A DNA stretch of 64,000 nt from Heterostelium album PN500 (taxonomy: Eukaryota; Evosea; Eumycetozoa; Acytosteliales; Acytosteliaceae). The DNA is taken from positions 744,001-808,000 of the forward strand of contig NW_008805089.1 of assembly GCF_000004825.1 (NCBI RefSeq), read 5' to 3'. The position numbers and the translations under genes were made by a program. The notes below the pieces were generated by a model. The model searched no databases. It saw nothing but the letters and a program-made list of their open reading frames with translations, and had not been told where the DNA came from. Below are positions 36,828 through 49,253 of the stretch, in pieces (position 1 is the first letter of the stretch; every line of letters starts with the position of its first letter).

Positions 36828-39800
36828 TCAATTAATATTGTTATTAGATAACTTTGATCGACTGGAGGGTTTGAATATTTTCAAGGATTCTTTCTTTTTA
36901 TCACGCTCACCTCTCTCTCTTTCTTTCTCTCTATTATTTTCTCGGTATGTTTGAAGGTTCTTGTCATTCTCTCTGTCTCTTGCTCGCTCACTCTTGTTGA
37001 CTTTAGATTCTGGTGAAAGTGATTCATTTTCACTACGCTTTGGCGATGAAGGGGTCTCGTCATCGTCGGCCTTGATACGCTTGTTAGCATCGTTGTTGTT
37101 TGTGTCATCGTCGAGCTTTCTCTTGTTTACTTCCTCTTGTGAGGCATCTTGTCCAGGTTCAATTTGGTCTGGACGCGGTGATAAACGAGGCGAGGTACCA
37201 TTGTTATTGGTAGCGTTGTTCTTTGGATCATCGTTGGATTCAACAGATTCCTTTGGTGATTCCTTTGATTCCTTTGTCGAGGTTGGTGATGTTGATGAAG
37301 TAGAGGCGGACGATTCAATCTCTTCCTTCTCTTCCTTCTTCTCTGGAGACTTGGTTGTGGTTTCTTCGGAGGTCTCTTTGGTTGGCTTGACTTCAGCTTC
37401 CTCTTTTGACTTGGTCTCTTCGGTATCCTTCTTTTCCTCTTTCTCTTCCTTGGCTGGCGAAGCTGGTCTGTCCTCTTTGGTTGGCTTGACTTCAACTGGC
37501 TTCTCGACTTCCTTCATCTCGACATCCTCCTTGGGCGCAGGTACTACAGATGGTGATTCTTTGGTAGTCTCCTTTTCCTCTTTGGCTTTGGTTTGATCAT
37601 CGTCGGTCATTTCTTTATCTTTTGAAATCTCCTTCTCCTTCTCTTTTTCTTTTTCCTTTTCCTTCTCAGCCTCGCTCTCCTTTTCTCTTTCTCTTTCACG
37701 CTCACGTTCGCGTTCTCTTTCTTTTTCTCTTTCTCTTTCTCTCTCGCGTTCTCTCTCGCGCTCTCTCTCTTTTTCTCTTTCGGTTTCTCTTTCTCTTTCC
37801 TTTTCTCTCTCACGTTCTCTTTCTCTTTCGCGCTCTCTTTCTCTTTCCTTTTCTCTTTCACGTTCTCTTTCTCTTTCACGCTCTCTTTCCTTCTCTCTTT
37901 CGGCTTCGCGCTCTCTTAAACGTTCTTTTTCTCTTTCAAGTTCACGTTCTCTGTCAAATTCGGCTTCACGTTCTCTCATTCTTTCACGTTCACGCTCGCG
38001 CTCAGTGATCTCCTTCAACTCTTTGTCTTCCTGTTGATGTGGATGTGGTTCTCTAAACTCCTTTGGCAATGGAAGCTCACGACGCTCGTCAAACTCTTTG
38101 CTCATTCTTTCCTTCTCAACAACCATTGGTCTTTCGAGATCTACAATCTCTCTGAGTTTGCTGAGTTCTGACTTGCCATGATGATTGTTGTTGTTGTTGT
38201 TGTTATTGTTGCCATTGATGTACTCTTCCTTTTCGTCCATGTGTCTAGTCTCTGGGCTGGATGCTGAATTTAACTCTTTACCTTTGTTCTTTTCGGTCTT
38301 CTTGTCGGTCAAAGATGAATTTAAGTCGTGTGAAGATGGTAAACTATTATTTCTATCTTCGGAAATGGCAATCTCTGATAACTCTGGGAGATTTGGAACT
38401 GGTCCGTTCGATCCGTTACTGTTACTGCTACCAATGCCTGGTCTACCGTTTCTATTGAGTTGATCCATTGTGTGTCCTGGCGAACATGGTTCGATGATCA
38501 TAGGAGTAGATTTATCACTGACATAATCACTTGGCTCCTTCTCACCATTGTTATCAATGTAGTTGTCCTTTGATCTTCTAAAATTATTCAATATATTAAT
38601 AAAAAAAGTTGTAATAAAATGATCATCAATAATGTTAATACTTACGCAATCTGGCCTTTAAGTGTTGCAAGCCTTGATTGAATGTGTTTGTTGTGTGGGT
38701 CCAACTCTGATGCCTTTTGGTAGGCATCCAATGAATCTGTGTATTGATTACAACTCTCGTATAAGGTACCAAGATCATACCATACTTCGCTAATGTATGG
38801 ATTGATTCTAATGGCTCTTGTGTAAGCATCTAAAGCATCACGATACTATTAAAAAATATAATATAATATAATTAGTAAATAAAATAATGTTATAATTATA
38901 TAATTAAATGATAATTACTTGATTAATTTGATAATAAAGAACACCAATTGAACACCAGAAAGAAGGATTTCTTCCATCTCTGTAAACAGCTTGTTGGTAA
39001 GCATCGTAGGCTTTCTTATACTTTTGTTGGATCATGTAACATCTACCCAACAAGTACCATGTCTGGGCATCAGAGGGATCAGCATCGATAGATTTCATCA
39101 AGAAACCAATAGCATAATCTTGGTTCGAGAAAGTTGGATTGTGATGATATAACCAACCTAATTGTTGAAGTACTTTAGCGTGAGATCCATTCTCTTTCAA
39201 TACCTTTTCATATGCATCTCTTGCCAATGTATATTCCTTCTGTAATTCATAAACATGTCCAATCTGGAACCAAATATCTGAAGTTGACAAAGGTCTTGGT
39301 GGTGCCTTTAGTAAACTATTGAAATACTAAAATATAATAATAACATTAGATATTAAATGTTTTTTTTTTGATCTTTTATGATATTAAAATTTCATACCTC
39401 TAAGCTTTGCTCATATTTTCCTTGATGCTTATACAAAACACTATCTAAAGTAAATTTCATTGCTCTTTTCAAATTTACTATCCATCTTTAGTACTGCAGT
39501 GAAAGCTTCTTCGGCATGATCATATGAACCATATCTATCATACAAAATACCAATTCCGTACCACAAATTTGGATCCTAAGATTGTGTTTGTTAGTAAACA
39601 AAAAAAGCAATAGCTACAACCATTGTATTGTAATCATACCTTTGGGTTTGGAAGATGATATAAAGCGTGTTGATAAGCACTGTAAGCCTTTTGCAGTTCG
39701 TCCATCATTAAGAAACAATGTCCCATTGCACCCCAAACCTCGCCATTCTTGTTGTCTATATTGACGATTCTCTGAAAGTATTCGGATGCCTTGTGGAATT

Positions 39801-40002
39801 GCTCTTTGATTCTAAAGATCGATGCGATCTGTGTGAGTGCTTTAATTGAAAAAGGATTATGTTTGAGTGCGTTCTCATATGAAAAGAGTGCTTTATCCTG
39901 CTCTCCCATCAGCTCTGCAAACATTCCTAGTCGAAGCCAAACATTTTCATTTTGCTCCCTAAATTTCTGCTCCAATATCTTCAATGGGTCATTTGTAGCC
40001 AT
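36828..40002 (-). CDS. trfA: TrfA, general transcriptional corepressor (Ssn6/Cyc8)
   Basis: Five exons on the minus strand: 39640-40002, 39398-39575, 38919-39326, 38646-38845, 36828-38577 (about 966 aa). Residues about 1-390 are tandem TPRs highly like dictyostelid TrfA and yeast Cyc8: NVWLRLGMFAELMGEQDKAL, DPNLWYGIGILYDRYGSYDH, TWYLLGRCYMIQQKYKKAYD, VWYDLGTLYESCNQYTDSLD. The rest is disordered: an Arg/Glu repeat block, Lys/Glu/Thr-rich stretches and Ser/Asn-rich regions. With Tup1 it forms a corepressor bridging DNA-bound factors and chromatin. The second exon carries an in-frame stop at IYFR in a conserved TPR, where homologues read IYFRLGVLYKHQ; two bases seem missing. Confidence 0.93.
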
Positions 40003-43000
40003 TTCTATACAATACTATTAATTACAACTGACTTTTATCTAATGTTTTATTAATAGTTAATAAATAAGCATCTAGAATAGAGACTACTTTTACTTTGTTA
40101 CAACATACATATTAACTATATCTAATCTATTCTTGTCTTTTCTTATTTTTATTGTTTGTATATGATATTTAATAATTTATACCTGTTGTTATCTATTTGT
40201 ATAAAAAGGAGAATAAAAAAAGATTAATAAACTGTTATGATCTTGATTTTAGATGAGCAATTAAAAAAAAACGCAAAGTGTTTATAAAAAAAAAAAAAAA
40301 TAATTGAGTTTTCTCTCAAGTAAATTTTAGTTTTGAAAAATACGACCAAAAGTGTCGGATCAATGGTGGTGGGGTTATTTGAAGGATCAGTAATTTTTTT
40401 TTTTTACAAAAAGTCGAACAAATAGTGGCTGGTTGTGGTGCAGGTAGGATCAAAAATAAAAATATTGGGCAAATGAAACAATCCAGGTCACCTGTGTTGT
40501 GCAAAAGTAGAAAAAAAAAAATAAAATAAAAAAAAATAAAAAAATCGCAAATGTGGGTGTGTTGGACCCAGTTCTTTGTTTTGTATTACTGGATATACGA
40601 CAAAGATATGATTGATGGTGTTGGTGTTGATATCGAAAAATGAAATTGATTTGATTGATTGATTGGCTGATTAATATGATTACTTTTTTTGCTTTTGTGA
40701 TAATAAAAGAAGCACAAAGAAATTCAAGAGTGGCGTAAAGTGTTGACGTATGTTACTACTTTTAATTATGTACATTCAACTTTTCGAAATATTTAGAAAT
40801 TAAATAAAGTTCTTTGTTTGATTTGTTTAGTTGTTGGTTAACTTTGTTTTGGTTGTTGTGTTGTTTGTTGTTACTGTTGTTGTTGCTGTTTTTTCAAATT
40901 TTAAAAAATAAAATTAAAATAACAAAACTTAATCCATAAAACAAAGGTAAAAAAAGAGTAGAAGCTAAGAAAAGAGAAAGATTAGGAATTAAATTTAAAA
41001 ACCTAAATTGAATTGAATGGTTATATTTAATATAGAATAATGTAATATTTAGTGTATGTATTATTGTATGTGTTGTTGTTGCTGGTTGTTGGTTTGAGAA
41101 GAAATATTGTTTTACTTTACTTTACCCAAAGAGAAAAAGAAGATATTGAAAATATTAAAGTAATACTAAATGATAAACAAAAATATTTTTTTGATAATGA
41201 GAAGAATGGTTTTTATACAATTGGAGTTATAATATATGTAGTGTGCTGTGTTGTGTGACTGTAGTGTGGTGTGTTGTGTGTCGTGTGTTTTGTGTGTGTG
41301 TGTGAGCTATTATATTTATATAATTATAATTTTATTATATTATATTTTTAATGGTCTTGAATCCTCACTGACTCAATTTTTTTATTACTACACTAACTCT
41401 TTCTAAAAAAAAAAAAAAAAACAAAACAAAAAACAATAATTTTTTATAAATACCATTAAAAAAACACACACACACAACCCACACTCAAATACCCCCACCC
41501 CACCGAGGGGTAATTCTTAAGGTGTGTGTTTTATCTGTGGTGGGCTTATACCACACCACGCAGTTGAATGTCATAGCTCCATCCAAATGAAAACAAAAAA
41601 AATTTTAGAAAAAAAAAAAAAAAAAAAAAAAGGATTTGACAACACACGACTTTTCAGTGTGATCCAAACTTTTTTTTTTTTCCATTTGGCGGGGGTGGGT
41701 GTTGGAAACCAAATTAACCACACAACACCGATTCTATAGAGAACAATAAGTAGCATCGATGTGGGGAAGAATAGGAACGGAAAGAGTGAATTTTTGCTAA
41801 AGATAGACAGATAGATAGAAAGATGGCATATGTGATTTTGAGTGAAACAAAGAAATAAAGAAATAAAGAGAAAAGCTGAGAGAGAAAGAGAGAGAGAGAG
41901 GAAAGAGTAGCTACTTTGTTGTTTTTTTTTTTAATAAGATTATTACTATTGTTATTGTTTACTATGTAATTAATTGCACTTGTATGCTAAATAAACAAAC
42001 AACCAATTTTGTCACTCGTTTGATTACATTGATATTGAGTATTATTGATATTTTGTATATGAGTCAATCAATTTAATAAACAATAAACATTTCTAATATC
42101 TTTGCTTTGGTCCAATGAAATTGTATTTGTTTGACTTTTGTGAAATTAATGTTGAATTATAGAGAGTGAATATGTTTAAATTCTCTTTAAAAAGGAACAA
42201 AGTAAAGGTGAAGGTATAGCTATCGAGTTTTGTTTTGGTGGTAATTGTTACACACAAACTCGAGCAATCAATAAATACTTGAAAAGTTTGATCTTACTAT
42301 TTTTTTTTTTCTTTTTCCAGTTTGATTGGATTTGGAAAATTTGAATATACAGAATGGTAATAATAATGATATCTTAATGGGACTGGTTAGATTTGTCCGA
42401 TGTTAACAGTTGTCTAGGTGTTGTTAACAAAATCTTAATAATGTTGGTTATACTTTTGTTACTTATTAGTCTATCTTAGATATCTTGTTATTTAAATATA
42501 TATATATATAAATCTAAAATATATATTTGAATTTTAGTTAGAATTTTATATTTATAAATATATATATATTTGTTACTATTAGTATTAATGTTTTTGTTTG
42601 ATGATGATGAAAATGATGATGTTATTTATTATTTAGGTTTGTTATTGAATGAATCTTTACATTACCCACAAGTGGGGTGTGGGTTGGTTCACGCTCACAC
42701 ACTCTGACCACTGACTTGGTAACACACTTGAGATTAATTCATTCACACACACACACACACACACAACTTATTTAACACTCAATACACAACACAATATTGG
42801 CAATTATAAATGTTTGATATTGTTATTTATAAAATATATTTATACATATATATATATTATATGTATTGACAATAGCCACATTAACAGCCATAACTTTTAA
42901 TTAAACACTTCACACATCACACTCTGCTGTCACTTTTCGCTTTGATTAAAAAAAAAAAAACACACAACACAACACAACAGAACATAACATGAAAGACGTG

Positions 43001-43385
43001 TTGGTAGTACTGGAGTCAAATAAATATAGCAGCATTTATTAAATTTATGATTTATTATATTAATTTAAATCAATATCAATAATAGTAATAATTATCATCT
43101 AAGATAGCGAATCTTTTAGTTTTTCTATATATATGATATTTCCATCACTGTGTTAGATGCTTCTCTTTGCTAGTGTGAGGTTGATTGTGTGTTGTGTGTT
43201 GTGTGTGTATCTTGATTATAATTATTGTTTGTGTATATCTATCTATCACTGTTATTACCTTTTGACAAAATAATATAAATTTTAATATAAAATTATTTAA
43301 TGTTTTTTTAAAATAAAAATCACAAAAGTTAACTTTTGTTTGTTAGATCTTGAAAAAAAAAAAATACTAAATTTATCAAATTGAA

Positions 43386-43417
<32 letters not shown>

Positions 43418-43623
43418 AAGTTTTGTATAAATTAGTCTTTGGTTGTATTTATTTATACACTCACTCCCTTTTTGAAAAATTGAACAAAAAAAAAAAAAAA
43501 AACCATTTGTCGACAATTATTATTATTCATTCTATTTCCATTAATATTTGGAATTTGTTTTTTTTTTTTTTTCCAGTTTAAATTGATCGATTGATCTATC
43601 TATTTATTTCTTATAAGAACGAA
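40003..43623. promoter_or_regulatory. long divergent intergenic region, GT/CA-rich
   Basis: Region of 3.6 kb between trfA (minus) and the CECR2-like gene (plus), the longest gene-free stretch. It has GT-rich blocks (about 40553-40566 and 41230-41315), CA-rich blocks (about 41463-41500 and 42743-42766), GA repeats (41876-41905), long A runs (about 41603-41631 and 43387-43416), and a perfect 7-bp inverted repeat ACCCACA/TGTGGGT at 42664-42684. Open frames are low-complexity. A regulatory role is inferred from length and divergent genes; a non-coding RNA cannot be excluded. Confidence 0.5.
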
Positions 43624-45217
43624 ATGTCTACAACAACAACAACAACAAATGGAAATGGAACATCCAACCATGGTGTTTTAAAATCAACTATAGGTGATAA
43701 AGAAGAAGATGATAAAGATACTTCAATGATCACAGATACAGTTGTCGATAGTATGTAGAATCTATCAATCAATTATTTATGATGATCATCAACAACAACA
43801 ACAAACTAACCGTCTAATTACTAAATATTCATATTCTTAGAAAAAGATGAAATCAGATCGATGTGGCAAATGGCATTTATACATCATTTCTTAACGCTGT
43901 TTGTTAAACCACTGCATGTAAAGACAATCTATATAGATGAACTAGAGAATGCATTGATAGAGCCCGATGAATTTAAAACCTATCTAACTGAACTATTCGT
44001 TCCGTTATTACGTCCAGTTGCAAAGCCAAAGTCTGGTGGTATAAAGTAGGTGTCTCTATTTGAAAAGTATACAGAAGTGGAATCTAACTGACTGATCTAT
44101 CATTTTTCATTGTTACCAATTAAAAAAAAGTCCAGAGACATGGGAAGGTGTATTGAAACATGAAGTATCAAAGAAATCATTCGATTGTTTCGTTGAGAGT
44201 CCGTACCCAGAGGATTCCGAAAGCTTTACAAGTCTGTCGTTGGTCGACAGAGTGTTGGTATTGAAGGGTCTGTGTGATCTGCATCTGCTAAAGTCGAAAC
44301 CACTACTAGAGAATATCAGTGAGACCGTCTCCAATCAGGAGCAAGAAAATTTGAGAGTGTCACCCATCGGATATGATAAAGATAAACTGTGCTACTGGTA
44401 CTTTGGCGATACACGACTCTACAGAGAACCAAAGCAGATAAACACACGACGCACTTCCACGCCAACCAAGCCAAAGAAGGGCGAGAAGCGTTGGGAACTG
44501 GTGTGCAGCACCAAAGAGGAGTGGACAAAGTTCCTGGAGGACATTGACAACAGCGATTCCACCAACCAGAAACAACTGCATCAGGCACTGACAGAACTGC
44601 TGCCGGACGTCTACGAAGAGATGGACGCCTATCACAAGTACCGCTTACGAAAGGATCGCGAGAAACAACAAGCTCAACAAAAACAATTTTTGAATAACGC
44701 TGGCAATACCGGTTTGGTGATAAGACAGTTCCGTTCGCCAAGACTGGTGGAGTTGCAAATCAAGAAACTAGAGGAGGAACGACAGGAACAAGAAAGAAGA
44801 AAACAAAGAGCAGAGAATGGAAAGCGTGGCGCTAACAGTCGCGATAAAGATGACGATGGTGAAGATGAAGACGACGATGAAGAAGATGAAGACGACGATG
44901 ATGAATTCGATCATCACGAAATGCAACATAGAATACTTGGATTGCGACCAAGAAAGAGACAAGCAACCAACACAACCACTACCACCACAACCACTAGCAA
45001 TCATAGCAGCAATAGCAACGGTCCCACACAGATTCAACAGACAAGTAGTGGTAGAAGAATTGTTCAAAGACAACTCGATGAAAATGGTCTACCGATGTTA
45101 CCTCGTTATCCTCGAAACAACAGAATAATAGAGACCGATCCAGTCGAAGAAGATCAATCCGAACCAAGCACTAACAACAGTAATAAAAACTCTGATGAAG
45201 AAATAACATCAGAGTAA
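43624..45217 (+). CDS. CECR2/DDT-like chromatin protein
   Basis: Three exons: 43624-43750, 43841-44045, 44131-45217 (472 aa). After a Thr-rich N-terminus comes a region like the N-terminal part of CECR2 and other DDT/WHIM proteins: MWQMAFIHHFLTLFVKPLHV, DELENALIEPDEFKTYLTEL, LVDRVLVLKGLCDLHLLKSK, and VSPIGYDKDKLCYWYFGDTR with the typical PIG...YWYF...RLY motif. Such proteins bind ISWI ATPases. No bromodomain is present. The C-terminus holds a charged coiled coil, an acidic Asp/Glu block and Asn/Thr-rich tails. Nuclear role in nucleosome spacing is inferred from family. Confidence 0.85.
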
Positions 45218-45600
45218 TAAAATACTTTCAAAAAAAAAAAAAAAAAAAAAGACCATATCAAACAAATAATAATCGTTTTATTGTTAAATGTTGAATATGT
45301 TACATATTCAAATGATTTGCTTTTTATATAATATGAACAAACAAATATAAAGATGATATATATATATATATATGAGTGTTCATCAAATATTTATTTCTTT
45401 CCCTAAAACAAAGAAGTCAAATTTTAGAAATCACCCACAGATTTGCTTATTTCGCAATATTAAAAAAAAAAATTGTCAAATTTTTTCTATTATTAATAAA
45501 AAACCCTTTCTCATTATCTCATCAAACTAGTTACAATATTAAAAGATAATAATAACTATTAGAGTAAGAGTTTTTATTTCTTTTAAGATCATATTTGGTG
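45218..45600. other. short intergenic with (TA)n
   Basis: AT-rich spacer between two plus-strand genes with a TA microsatellite at 45359-45373 and an A run of about 22 at 45230. No gene is seen. Confidence 0.6.
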
Positions 45601-46524
45601 ATGAATTTCTTTAGAAAACTATTAGATATACCAGAGGTTAAGCCTGACGATGCAAGAGAAAGAGAAGAGTTGGGTATTACCGATGAATTGATTGCATTCG
45701 TAAAGAATATCTCAAAGTATCCAGAGTCTTTTAAGGATTTCCCATTACAAACGCTTTCGAATAATACACGTATGTATATTCTATATCTATTCATCTTGTT
45801 AGTTAGCTTAATGTTACTAACCTATATATATTTACAACAATAGAATTTAGATTAAGTTCATTACAGACTAGACATGTCAATAAGATTATAACTATAGTAG
45901 AACCTTTGAATGAATTGAGATTTAAATTATGTCCTTTACATATGAAAGATGATGTATTTTGGAGGATCTATTTCATTCATATATCAAAGGTTACAACTCA
46001 AGTATTCGATACAGATGGTAAATATATATATAGATTTTATATTAAAACAGTTATCATAATGATATTAATATATAATTATATTATCAATTGAAAAAATAGA
46101 TATACATAAGAAACCATCGTCTAGTCTTGATGAGCTGGATTCACAATTAGATCAAATAACAGCATCTGCACCCAACTTGATGCAGTACGATCAGGGTTTG
46201 AATGAGGATGAGGATAACTACTACTCTGACAATACCTACATAGATATACAACGTAAAGAAAAAGGATTGGACGCCGACAAAGAAGCAGAGGTCCCAAATT
46301 CCGATTTGATTGCATTGAAAAATAAGATTTTAGCATTGGATCAAACTATTGAAAAGAGAAAACAACAACTAATACAACAACAACAACAACAACAGCTACA
46401 ACAACAACCAAACAATCAACAGACATCACCAACACAACAGACAGTTTCACCTACACAACCAACAACAAAACCATCAAGTCCTGGATTTTTAGATTTAGAT
46501 TTTTTCAGTTCAATTATCAAATAA
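45601..46524 (+). CDS. BSD-domain protein
   Basis: Three exons: 45601-45769, 45844-46017, 46100-46524 (255 aa). The N-terminus (FFRKLLDIPEVKPD, LGITDELIAFVKNISKYPES) and the second exon (FRLSSLQTRHVNKIITIVEP, LRFKLCPLHMKDDVFWRIYF) match the BSD domain, a three-helix fold with the diagnostic FWxxYF motif found in TFIIH p62, synapse-associated and BSDC1-like proteins. The rest is acidic with a helix (SDLIALKNKILALDQTIEKR) followed by poly-Gln and a Ser/Pro/Thr tail. The closest layout is that of BSDC1-type proteins of unknown function; a membrane-trafficking or transcription role cannot be separated from sequence. Confidence 0.85.
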
Positions 46525-46848
46525 CAATAATAATAATAATTCATTCTTATAATAATAATAATACAATCTATACTTTTTGATTAAATTTCAAATAATAATA
46601 AAACAAACTAGAATACAAACAAAACAAAAACAATTATTTATACTATGATATGTATGACTAACTAATAATTATTAGTCATTTTAAATTTATTCAATAAATG
46701 CATGAATGATTGTTTTCTTTTCTTTTTTTTCAATGTTGTTAATGTTAACATACATTAATGTATGTATGTTCAACTTGTCTTGGTTGAAAAGGAAAAAAAA
46801 GAAAATATATATATAAAGGAAAAAAATAAATAACAATGTAATGAATAT
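46525..46848. other. convergent 3' flank
   Basis: AT-rich gap between the BSD gene and the mitoferrin gene. TAATAATAA and CAAAC words only; no gene. Confidence 0.6.
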
Positions 46849-48094
46849 TTATTCCATTACGTGCTTGACATATTCGTATACGGACCAAACGATGGCGGAA
46901 CTCATAGAGTGAAAAACGATTCTTGGCTTGACGCCGCTCATCATTCCGGCAACACCTTCCTCCTTCCAAATGGTACGCAAAGCATCGACCATACCGCTGT
47001 AGTGACGTCCGATGTCACCTTGACACTGGAGTCTGGTCTTTGCAACGTCGAATGGATTGGTGAAACCGGCGGCTACCATACCGGCACCACCACCTGCCAC
47101 TAGATGCAGCATCAATGTATAGTTCTTTTCGTTCTTCTTGTGCAGTGGCTCCATCAGTTTCTTCAAACTCTCATATGAAGCGAAATAAAATCCGTAATAT
47201 GGTACATTCATGACTAGTGAAGTTGTGTATCCTGCGTAAAATGCTCTTATTCCTTCTCTTGTCCACATACTCTTCATGCAATCTACCATTCCACCGTAGT
47301 TTGTTATTTGTAATTGCATTCTTTGTTTGACAGCGTCCATTGGTGATGCAACTGCCTCACTAACCATCTATAGAAATAAAGCAATCAAATGTCGATCAGT
47401 CAGTCATCTAATTATTCCAATCAACTTTTATAAAAGTTGGTAGTATTTTACAATATACATACAGTTGCAAAAGCACCGGCAGCACCTGTTTTAATTGGAT
47501 GATGATGAGCTTTGTCACCACCACATATTTTATGTCTAAGATACTCGTAAATTGCAAAATGAATTGCATGTGCAGGTGCTACAATAGTATATCAATGAAT
47601 TTAATAATTATATTAGAAAAATGTTACCCTTTTAGATTGTTTTTTTTTTCATAAAATCAATCAACCAGATTTTTTGTTTTTCGTCTTTGGTCTTGATTTA
47701 TGATAAACATTGTTTTTTCACATATTATTGATTGATTGTATTGTTTGTGTACATACCAGCACCAGCAGCAACTGCAGTTACACCTTTAAATAAACCACTG
47801 ACACCAGATCTCGATATGATTTGTCTTGTCATTTGTAATCCCGATGTCTGATATGATCCTGTAACCGCTTGTATATGAGTCTATATAATTGAAATAGAAA
47901 AGAAGAACAAGCAGAGTTAATAACAGATTCAATATAACAATTGGTATCCTATTGAGTCAATAGTAACTTACTTTAACTGTATCGATTGGGTACATTCCGA
48001 CATGCTCTGCAACACCTGCAATTGCACCGGCTACCAAATGTACATGGAAAGATCCACCTTCATTATCATCGTCCATACCATGATCGTGACCCAT
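46849..48094 (-). CDS. mcfF: mitoferrin, mitochondrial iron carrier
   Basis: Four exons on the minus strand: 47972-48094, 47757-47880, 47463-47578, 46849-47367 (293 aa). A mitochondrial carrier with three tandem repeats, each with the PxD signature: YPIDTVKTHI, SPMDAVKQRMQLQ and NPFDVAKTRLQCQ. The N-terminus MGHDHGMDDDNEGG is His/Asp-rich, and the strings VAEHVGMYPIDTVKTH, APAHAIHFAIYEYL and MNVPYYGFYFASYE match MRS3/4 mitoferrins, which import ferrous iron across the inner membrane for haem and Fe-S synthesis. The symbol follows the D. discoideum mitoferrin name as I remember it. Length is normal for the family. Confidence 0.93.
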
Positions 48095-49253
48095 TTTTGT
48101 AATCTATTTATATATTTTGATATAATCAAGTGTGTGTATATGTGTGTTTATCGATTTAATATATTATATAATAATCTCTCTTTTATGAAAAAAAAACAAA
48201 GAGAAATTTCGAAACAATTATAATAATAATAATGATAATATATAATTATTATTTATAGGTAAAAAAGTTGAATTTAAACGAACGAAAGGATAATGTTGTG
48301 ACACGATCAGCTTATATAAAATGAGTGGTGGGAGTCGTTTAATCAGAGTCTTGTCTTTTTCGATTGTCAAACAAACATCCATCTAATTTTTAGAAAAAAA
48401 AAAAAATTGAAAAAAAAAATTTTTATTAATCAATTGACACTAATTAATTTGATATCTAAAAAAAACAACAAATGATTAAGTTTCATTGAAAACAGTGATA
48501 AATGATACGCCCTTCAACATTATGGCAAAAGACATCGTCTTATTTTTATTTATTCCACATTCTATTGGAACGAAATGATGTAATCTGCAATCATTGATAT
48601 TTCTTGACAATTCAAAATCATTGTTTTACAGTTATGTCTATGATAAAGAAATTTCTAATTTTGAAAATATTGATACTACATTTCGATATTTTCCTGAATT
48701 AAGGTCCTATTCCATATTACTAAAATAGTAATTTTGGTGGTTGTCCTTCATCTTATTACTCTAATTGCCAGTAATCTTTCAATTTCGATTGCTTCGATGG
48801 TAATAAAAGAAATGTCTTTAGTAAGAATATCTTGGAATAAACTTGACCATCTCTCTGACAACATCTTTATCTCTTATGTTTAAAATAAATAACTATATCA
48901 TAAATACATCATCAACAAAGGAATCAAATAATAAAAATGAAGTTTTTTTATTGTGTTTATCAAAAAATAAAATAAAAATAAAGATAGAATTAAACTAAAT
49001 AAATAAAATAACTTAATTAATTTACTTTTTTTTTTTTTTTCAATTTTTTTTGATTTTATTTATTTTTCAAATTGTTTGATTAAATTTTTTATTTTTTGTG
49101 ATGTTCAAAATTTTTAAAGTTTAGAGTGTTTTTTTTTATTATTATTTTATTTAATTTTAATAATTAAATTTTTTACAACTTATTATTACTTTTTTTTATT
49201 TTTATTTTTATAATTTTTAATATATATATTACATATAGATAGATAGATAAATA
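48095..49253. other. divergent intergenic, possible decayed gene
   Basis: 5' region of mitoferrin (minus) and proteasome beta-4 (plus). About 48430-48900 is less homopolymeric than normal spacers and has short interrupted frames on both strands (for example SERWSSLFQDILTKDISFIT on the minus strand). This could be a decayed gene, but no family is recognised. 48950-49240 is oligo-A/T promoter-like DNA. Confidence 0.35.

Noticed and set aside
36961-37596. Ser-rich plus-strand frame (211 aa) over trfA
   Set aside because: Antisense shadow of the charged tail of trfA, with no domain and no splice support.
39445-39480. A short intron to explain the stop in trfA
   Set aside because: The possible GTAAAT...TTTAG piece is about 34 nt and would remove conserved TPR residues.
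41052-41756. Small frames in the trfA-CECR2 spacer as genes
   Set aside because: All consist of low-complexity or homopolymer translation; no start context or domain.
44316-44741. Minus-strand frame of 141 aa over the CECR2-like gene
   Set aside because: Shadow of a well supported coding exon; composition is unlike a protein.
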